In this document: piece after piece, positions 59,608-64,000 of the stretch
How positions within the stretch are numbered: position 1 is the first letter of the stretch
Layout of the letters: every line of letters begins with the position of its first letter
Assembly (NCBI GenBank): GCA_030263385.1
Contig: SZOX01000012.1
Location: 62,001-126,000, forward strand
Direction: 5' to 3'
Length of the DNA stretch: 64,000 nucleotides
From: Zeimonas sp003577305
GTDB taxonomy: Bacteria; Pseudomonadota; Gammaproteobacteria; Burkholderiales; Burkholderiaceae_E
Program-made: the position numbers and the translations under genes
Notes under the pieces: model-generated
Database searches by the model: none
Seen by the model: the letters and a program-made list of their open reading frames with translations, nothing else
What the model was told of the DNA's origin: nothing

Positions 59608-60908
59608 TGCCCGCGGGCCGCAGGCGCGTTGCCGCCCTGGCCTGGGCCGCGGCATCGGGAGTCGCATCGCAGACGGGTCTGGCCGCCGACTACAGCTTCG
59701 ACCTGTCGGAGATCGAGCCGAAGGCGTACGAACTGGGCGGCTTCGTCGAGGCGAAAGCCGAGCACTTGCGGCTGCGCAGCGATGCGGCACTCTTTCCGTT
59801 GACCTTTGCCGGCGAGACGCCGCGGCGAACGCTCGATCGCGGCACCGTCGGCCTCGAACTGGCAGGCAGGTACAGGCGCGACATCTTCACCGCCTATGGC
59901 CGCATCAGCGCCAGCCTCGCCAGCGACGCGTACCGCACCGACCGCACTGGCGCGGTGCTCGAGGCGGGCGTTCGGGCCAGCCCGGCCGAAGGCCTGTCGT
60001 TCGACCTCGGCAAGCAGGTGCAACGCTGGGGCAAGGGCTACGCATGGAACCCGGTGGCCTTCTTCGAACGGCCGAAAGACCCGAACGACCCGCAGCTGTC
60101 GCGAGAAGGCTTCGTGATGGCCAGTGCCGACTGGGTGAAGAGCCTGCCGGGTCCGCTCGCAGCGGTCGGCTTCACGCCGGTGCTCGTGCCGGCGAACTCG
60201 GGCGTGAACAGCGACTTCGGCGCGCCCGGTCACTGGAACCCGGGCGCGAAGCTGTACCTGCTCTACGCCGACACCGACATCGATCTGGCCTGGGCCGCAA
60301 AGGGCAGCCGCCCGCAGCGCATCGGCTTCGACTTCTCGCGCAATTTCGGCTCGCAACTCGAAGTGCACGGCGAATGGGCGCGTGCGCTCGATGTCACCCG
60401 CCGCGAGATCGGCGCGGGCGGGGCAGTGACCACGCGCCGGGCGCACGCCGACAGCTGGCTGCTCGGCGCGCGCTACCTCACCGCGAACGACGTCACCTGG
60501 ATCGCCGAGATCTACCGCAACGGCGGCGGCTACGACGACGCGCAGCTCGGTGCCTTCTACGAATTGCTCGAGAGCGCCTTCGGCCCCGCGGGAACACCGG
60601 CACTGCAGGCGCAGGCGCGGGCGCTCGCCGCGTCCGGCTACGCGCGCAGCCAACCGGGGCGCCACTATGCCTATCTGCGCGCCAGCGCAAAGGATCCGTT
60701 CGACTGGCTGTACCTGACGCCCGCCCTCACCGTGATCGCCAATCTCGACGACCGCAGCTGGCAGGTCACGCCGGAGATCGTCTACACCGGATGGCAGAAC
60801 GTGGAGTTCAGGGCACGCGCGATCCTGCTGCGCGGCGGCGCAGGCAGCGACTTCGGAGAAAGGCCCCCCGCGCACCGGCTCGAATTCCTGGTGCGGCTGT
60901 ACTTCTGA
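59607..60908 (+). CDS. Putative outer-membrane beta-barrel protein
   Basis: 433 residues from ATG 59607. Signal peptide (RRVAALAWAAASGVASQTGLAA), then alternating amphipathic strands rich in aromatic girdle residues, ending in LVRLYF with the terminal Phe expected for BAM substrates. Specific family not recognised. Its position as fourth gene of the ABC/FtsX/LolA-like operon suggests it is the outer-membrane end of that export route. Confidence 0.75.
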   Translation: MPAGRRRVAALAWAAASGVASQTGLAADYSFDLSEIEPKAYELGGFVEAKAEHLRLRSDAALFPLTFAGETPRRTLDRGTVGLELAGRYRRDIFTAYGRISASLASDAYRTDRTGAVLEAGVRASPAEGLSFDLGKQVQRWGKGYAWNPVAFFERPKDPNDPQLSREGFVMASADWVKSLPGPLAAVGFTPVLVPANSGVNSDFGAPGHWNPGAKLYLLYADTDIDLAWAAKGSRPQRIGFDFSRNFGSQLEVHGEWARALDVTRREIGAGGAVTTRRAHADSWLLGARYLTANDVTWIAEIYRNGGGYDDAQLGAFYELLESAFGPAGTPALQAQARALAASGYARSQPGRHYAYLRASAKDPFDWLYLTPALTVIANLDDRSWQVTPEIVYTGWQNVEFRARAILLRGGAGSDFGERPPAHRLEFLVRLYF

Positions 60909-60920
60909 GCGCTGTGGCGC

Positions 60921-61076
60921 TAGGGCGTGTTCACACTACGATCGTCCCCGCGTGAGCCCGGAAAAAGCGCGCAGTCAAGGCGCAAAGCGCAGCCGTGGCG
61001 GGGCCACGGCGAGCATTTGCAACGCGGAGTGCGCGCTTTTTCCGGGCTCACCCTCCGGGCTGTGAACACGCCCTAG
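60921..61076. mobile_element. MITE with long inverted repeats, between convergent genes
   Basis: 156 bp including CTAG at both ends. Perfect 16-bp terminal repeats (CTAGGGCGTGTTCACA) are followed inward by a second perfect 22-bp inverted block at 60953-60974 and 61030-61051. No coding capacity. CTAG flanks suggest mobilisation by an IS5-type transposase, but the ends do not match the IS5 element at 21072. It folds into a long hairpin and probably also terminates the two convergent transcripts. Confidence 0.85.
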
Positions 61077-61690
61077 AAGGCGAGCGACAGTCCGATCAGC
61101 GCCTCGCCCTGCGTGAAGGTATCGCCCCGGATCGAGACGACGCAGCCGCCCGAGCAGAACAGGCTGCCCTCGCTGTTCACGAGGGTGACGAAGCCCCGCG
61201 CTTCCATGCGCAGCGCGATTCGCGAGGCGAGCGGCCACTGGTAGCCGAAGCCGATGCCGAGCGAGGGGCGCCATGCATTCGAGTAGCCTCTGGCGCTCGG
61301 GCTGAAGAGCGTCGCGCCGATGCCGCCGACGACATAGGGTCCCCTGCCGACCGGGCCGTCGAAGAAGTACGTACCACCCACGTGCAGATAGGTCACCGAG
61401 AACGAGCGTCCGTCGAGTTCGGACGCGGGCATTCCCGCCAGCCCGCCGGCCGCGAACCTCGATGCCTGGTACCCGATGAAGAACTGCAGTTGCCGGTTCA
61501 CGTCGAGCGGCAGGTCGACGCTCACCGAGACCGCGCCCGCACTCTTCACGTCGATCGACTCGGCGGTCGTCGAATCGGTGAAGCCACCCCCGCCGCGATG
61601 GCCGCCGTACAGGGTCAGTGCACCGCCGTCGGCGAAGACCGCAGCCGGCAGCAGTGACAGTACCGCAGCAATAAAGACCGAAGCACGCAT
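61073..61690 (-). CDS. Small outer-membrane beta-barrel protein (OmpA/OmpW-like size)
   Basis: 205 residues from ATG 61690. Signal peptide (MRASVFIAAVLSLLPAAVFA), then eight or so predicted strands (LTLYGGHRGG, VSVSVDLPL, LQFFIGYQASRF, FSVTYLHVGGTYFF, YVVGGIGATLF, PSLGIGFGYQWPL, IALRMEARGFVTLV, EALIGLSLAF) ending in Phe. A Cys pair (FCSGGC) lies in a loop. The TAG stop lies within the CTAG of the adjacent MITE. Family not firmly identified. Confidence 0.75.
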   Translation of the reverse strand: MRASVFIAAVLSLLPAAVFADGGALTLYGGHRGGGGFTDSTTAESIDVKSAGAVSVSVDLPLDVNRQLQFFIGYQASRFAAGGLAGMPASELDGRSFSVTYLHVGGTYFFDGPVGRGPYVVGGIGATLFSPSARGYSNAWRPSLGIGFGYQWPLASRIALRMEARGFVTLVNSEGSLFCSGGCVVSIRGDTFTQGEALIGLSLAF

Positions 61691-61825
61691 GCGACGAACC
61701 TCCCGGCGCACCTGAAACCGGCGCGCCCTTCGCGAACGATACCGACGATCGGCCGCGCCGGCGCGCGATCCGCTCGCAGCGGCGCCCATCGGTCGCCAGT
61801 CGCGGCCAGCCGGCAGCGGACGTGA

Positions 61826-63289
61826 TCACGGCTGCGCCCCCGCAGCCGTCGGCCAGCGCGCGAGCAGCGGCAGCACCAGTGCGCGCGCGTTCACGCGCGC
61901 ACCGATGTGCGCGAGCGTGAGGAACGAACCGACCAGCTTGCGGTGCAGGAACATCGTCTGCGGCGGCGGCACGCGCAGCAGCCCCTGGCGCAAACCGAGG
62001 TCGAAGCCGAGCGCGCGCGAACGCGACGGCAGGTCGGACACCGCGAAGTCGTAGCGGCCGCGATGGCGCAGCGGCTCGCACACCAGCATGATCAGGTCGA
62101 TGGCGGCCGCGATCTGCTCGGGCGGATCGCCGGGCGCGGCGTAGCCGATCGCGACCGCGTGCCGGCCGACCGCGGCACGATCGCCGTCGATCACCGCGCG
62201 GGTGATGCGCGCATAGTCGGCGACGAAGCCGGCGTCGAATTGCACCGTCGCGCCGAAGTCGAGCAACACCACCTTGCCGGTGTCCGGCTGCCAGAGGTAG
62301 TTCGCGAAATTGGGGTCGGTCTGCATCGTGCGGAACTCGAACAGCTCGCGAAACATCAACCGCTCGAGCACGGTGCCCACCGCGTCGCGCGTGGCCTGCG
62401 CCACGCCGGGCGCAGCGAGCGTGCCGATCGGCTCGCCTTCCATGAAGTCCATCGCCAGGATGCGGCGCGTGGTCAGGTCTGCATGCGTGCGCGGCACGAG
62501 CAGCGAGGGTTCGTCGGCCACGAGGCGCGCGTAGCGCTCGATCGCGGCGGCCTCGGCCAGGTAGTCCGCCTCCTGCGTCAGCTGGCGGGTGGCTTCCGCA
62601 GCGATCGCCCGAACGTCGGCGTCGCGCGGCAGCACCCTCGAGAGGCGCAGCAGCGCGGCGACGTTGTCGACGTCGCCCCTGATCGAGCGCGCGACGCCCG
62701 GATACTGGATCTTCAGCGCGAGGTCGCGGCCGTCGGCGGTGCGCGCGCGGTGCACCTGGCCGATCGAGGCGGCCGCCACCGGCGTCTCGTCGAAGCGCTC
62801 GAAGCGGCGCTCCCAGCCCTTGCCGTACTCGCGCCCGAGCACGCCGCGCAACTGCGCGAGCGGCATCGGCGCAGCCTGCGCGCGCAGGATCGACAGCGCC
62901 TCGGTGAACTCCGGCGGCAGCAGGTCGGCGCCCTGCAGCGACAGCATCTGGCCGAGTTTCATCGCCCCACCACGCAGCCGCGCGAGCCTCGCCGCGAGGC
63001 GGCGCGCATTGTCGACCGACAGGAATGCATCGGCGAAATCGTGGCCCGTGCGTCCCCCGGCGGGCTTCTCCGAGACCAGGCGCCGCAGACCCTCGGCCAG
63101 GCCGCCGAGCGCGAGCTCGCCGGCGGCGAGCGCGACGCTGGCCAGGCGCCCGACGCGCGTCTGCGGAACGCGCGCTGCGGGTTGCGACGGCGCGGCGGGC
63201 TGCCTGCGCGCGACGCGCGGCCGAGGCGATGCGGCGGCGGCGGCGCGCGGGTCTGCCGCGTCGAAGGGTGGATCGCGTTGGCGGGCCAT
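61826..63289 (-). CDS. ABC1/UbiB-family atypical kinase
   Basis: 487 residues. UbiB hallmarks: the KxGQ motif in GGAMKLGQMLSLQG, the Ala-rich loop in TPVAAASIGQVHRA, the ATP-site Lys in LALKIQYPG, the hinge MDFMEGEP and the metal site in MQTDPNFANYLW with VLLDFGATVQF. Family members support ubiquinone biosynthesis or lipid homeostasis. The first 80 residues are low-complexity Ala/Pro/Arg, so the true start may be internal. Confidence 0.88.
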   Translation of the reverse strand: MARQRDPPFDAADPRAAAAASPRPRVARRQPAAPSQPAARVPQTRVGRLASVALAAGELALGGLAEGLRRLVSEKPAGGRTGHDFADAFLSVDNARRLAARLARLRGGAMKLGQMLSLQGADLLPPEFTEALSILRAQAAPMPLAQLRGVLGREYGKGWERRFERFDETPVAAASIGQVHRARTADGRDLALKIQYPGVARSIRGDVDNVAALLRLSRVLPRDADVRAIAAEATRQLTQEADYLAEAAAIERYARLVADEPSLLVPRTHADLTTRRILAMDFMEGEPIGTLAAPGVAQATRDAVGTVLERLMFRELFEFRTMQTDPNFANYLWQPDTGKVVLLDFGATVQFDAGFVADYARITRAVIDGDRAAVGRHAVAIGYAAPGDPPEQIAAAIDLIMLVCEPLRHRGRYDFAVSDLPSRSRALGFDLGLRQGLLRVPPPQTMFLHRKLVGSFLTLAHIGARVNARALVLPLLARWPTAAGAQP

Positions 63290-63349
63290 CGCGGATTCGG
63301 GGTGCGCGGATCGCGTGCGTTCAGCCGACGACCCGGGCCGACGTCGCCA

Positions 63350-64000
63350 TCAGCGCAACGACAGCCGCGCGACGACCGTGTCGGCCTCGGGGCCGGCCTC
63401 GATGCGAAAGCCCAGGCGCCGCGCGAGACCGAGCATCGACTCGTTCGACGCGAGCACCAGCCCCTTGATCTCGGCAGTGCCGCGACTGCGGCAATAGTCG
63501 ATGATCCGCTTCATCAGCACGTGGCCGAGCCCCTGCCCCTTCAGGTCGGAGCGCACCAGCACCGCGAACTCGGCCGACTCGTTGTCGGGATCGGTGACGG
63601 TGCGCACCACGCCCAGCGTCTCGGGCTCGCCCTGTTCGTCGGGCGCGGTGGCGATGAACGCCATCTCGCGGTCGTAGTCGACCTGCGTGAGGCGCGCCAT
63701 CTGCGCGTGGCGCAGTTCGCGCACGTAGCTGAAGAAGCGCAGCCGCAGGTCTTCGGGCGACATCCGGGCGATCAGTGCATGGTGCGCCGGTTCGTCTTCG
63801 GGACGAATCGGCCGCAGCAGGATCTCGCGGCCGTCGCGCAGCTGCGCGCTCTGTTCGAGCCCCTTCGGATACGGCCGGATCGCAAGGCGGCTCTCGCGGC
63901 CGCCCACCGGACGCACCCGCATGTGCGCGTCGACGCAGATGACGCCGCGCTCGTCGGCGAACAGCGGATTGATGTCGAGTTCGACGATCTCGGGCATGTC
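63350..64000 (-). CDS. C-terminal part of a Pat-like acyl-CoA synthetase/GNAT acetyltransferase
   Basis: At least 216 residues; the frame continues off the right edge. The first visible residues (IVELDINPLFADERGVICVDAHMRV) are the end of the ATP-grasp part of ADP-forming acyl-CoA synthetases. The rest is a GNAT domain: LRPIRPEDEPAHHALIARMSPEDLRLRFFS, FAVLVRSDLKGQGLGHVLMKRIIDYC. The fusion matches Pat/PatZ-type protein lysine acetyltransferases of about 890 residues. Confidence 0.85.
   Translation of the reverse strand, partial: DMPEIVELDINPLFADERGVICVDAHMRVRPVGGRESRLAIRPYPKGLEQSAQLRDGREILLRPIRPEDEPAHHALIARMSPEDLRLRFFSYVRELRHAQMARLTQVDYDREMAFIATAPDEQGEPETLGVVRTVTDPDNESAEFAVLVRSDLKGQGLGHVLMKRIIDYCRSRGTAEIKGLVLASNESMLGLARRLGFRIEAGPEADTVVARLSLR

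Overview
The window is GC-rich (roughly two-thirds G+C by eye). It looks like a chromosome segment from a proteobacterium, most likely a betaproteobacterium of the Burkholderiales type. The grounds are a TctC/Bug receptor plus a decayed copy, two DctPQM TRAP transporters, a NitT/TauT-type ABC importer, proteobacterial IS families and a tRNA-Val(CAC) 3' end. The taxonomic call is inference.

Layout. 1-10220 (minus strand): a tightly coupled BREX-type phage-defence operon (BrxA-like, BrxB, BrxC, PglX), followed by an AlbA/HATPase protein and a ParA-like ATPase that runs off the left edge. 10620-16575: a MocR-type regulator divergent from a TRAP transporter and a class II (degradative) HMG-CoA reductase, which I read as a mevalonate uptake and catabolism module. 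16565-22264: stacked insertion sequences: a truncated IS3-family element, an IS4-family element split by an intact IS21-family element, and an IS5-family element. 22265-23491: a two-gene unit with a PD-(D/E)XK-like protein. 23831-23875: the 3' end of a tRNA-Val(CAC), which probably marks the end of an integrated island lying to its left.

24072-31831: a divergent catabolic cluster (aldehyde dehydrogenase, GMC oxidoreductase, NitT/TauT-type ABC importer on minus; GntR regulator and mandelate-racemase-family enzyme on plus) with a visible operator between the arms. 32098-34840: debris (IS1380-family piece, Wadjet JetD tail, decayed TctC copy) and two PIN toxin loci. 34989-42034: a methyltransferase, a secreted protein, a second TRAP transporter, a dihydrodipicolinate-synthase-family aldolase, a Bug receptor and a DUF1993 protein. 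42095-50739: a toxin-antitoxin archipelago (TacAT-like, ParDE, RelE/XRE, TumE/TumA, two VapBC) interrupted by another transposase and by helicase fragments. 50906-64000: more conserved genes: serine hydrolase, cytochrome b with an octaheme cytochrome c, nucleotidyltransferase, 2H phosphoesterase, a selenocysteine peroxiredoxin, an ABC/FtsX/LolA-like/outer-membrane operon, a MITE, an outer-membrane protein, a UbiB-family kinase and the C-terminus of a large acetyltransferase.

The most striking item is the peroxiredoxin at 56034-56747. Its peroxidatic position is an in-frame UGA, and 9 nt downstream sits a hairpin with the bulged U and GGUC loop of the E. coli-type bacterial SECIS. The next most interesting are the BREX operon with AlbA/HATPase and ParA genes attached, the PD-(D/E)XK gene pair beside the tRNA scar, and two YTAR-type insertions (IS5 and MITE) that landed exactly on the TAG stop codon of a neighbouring gene.
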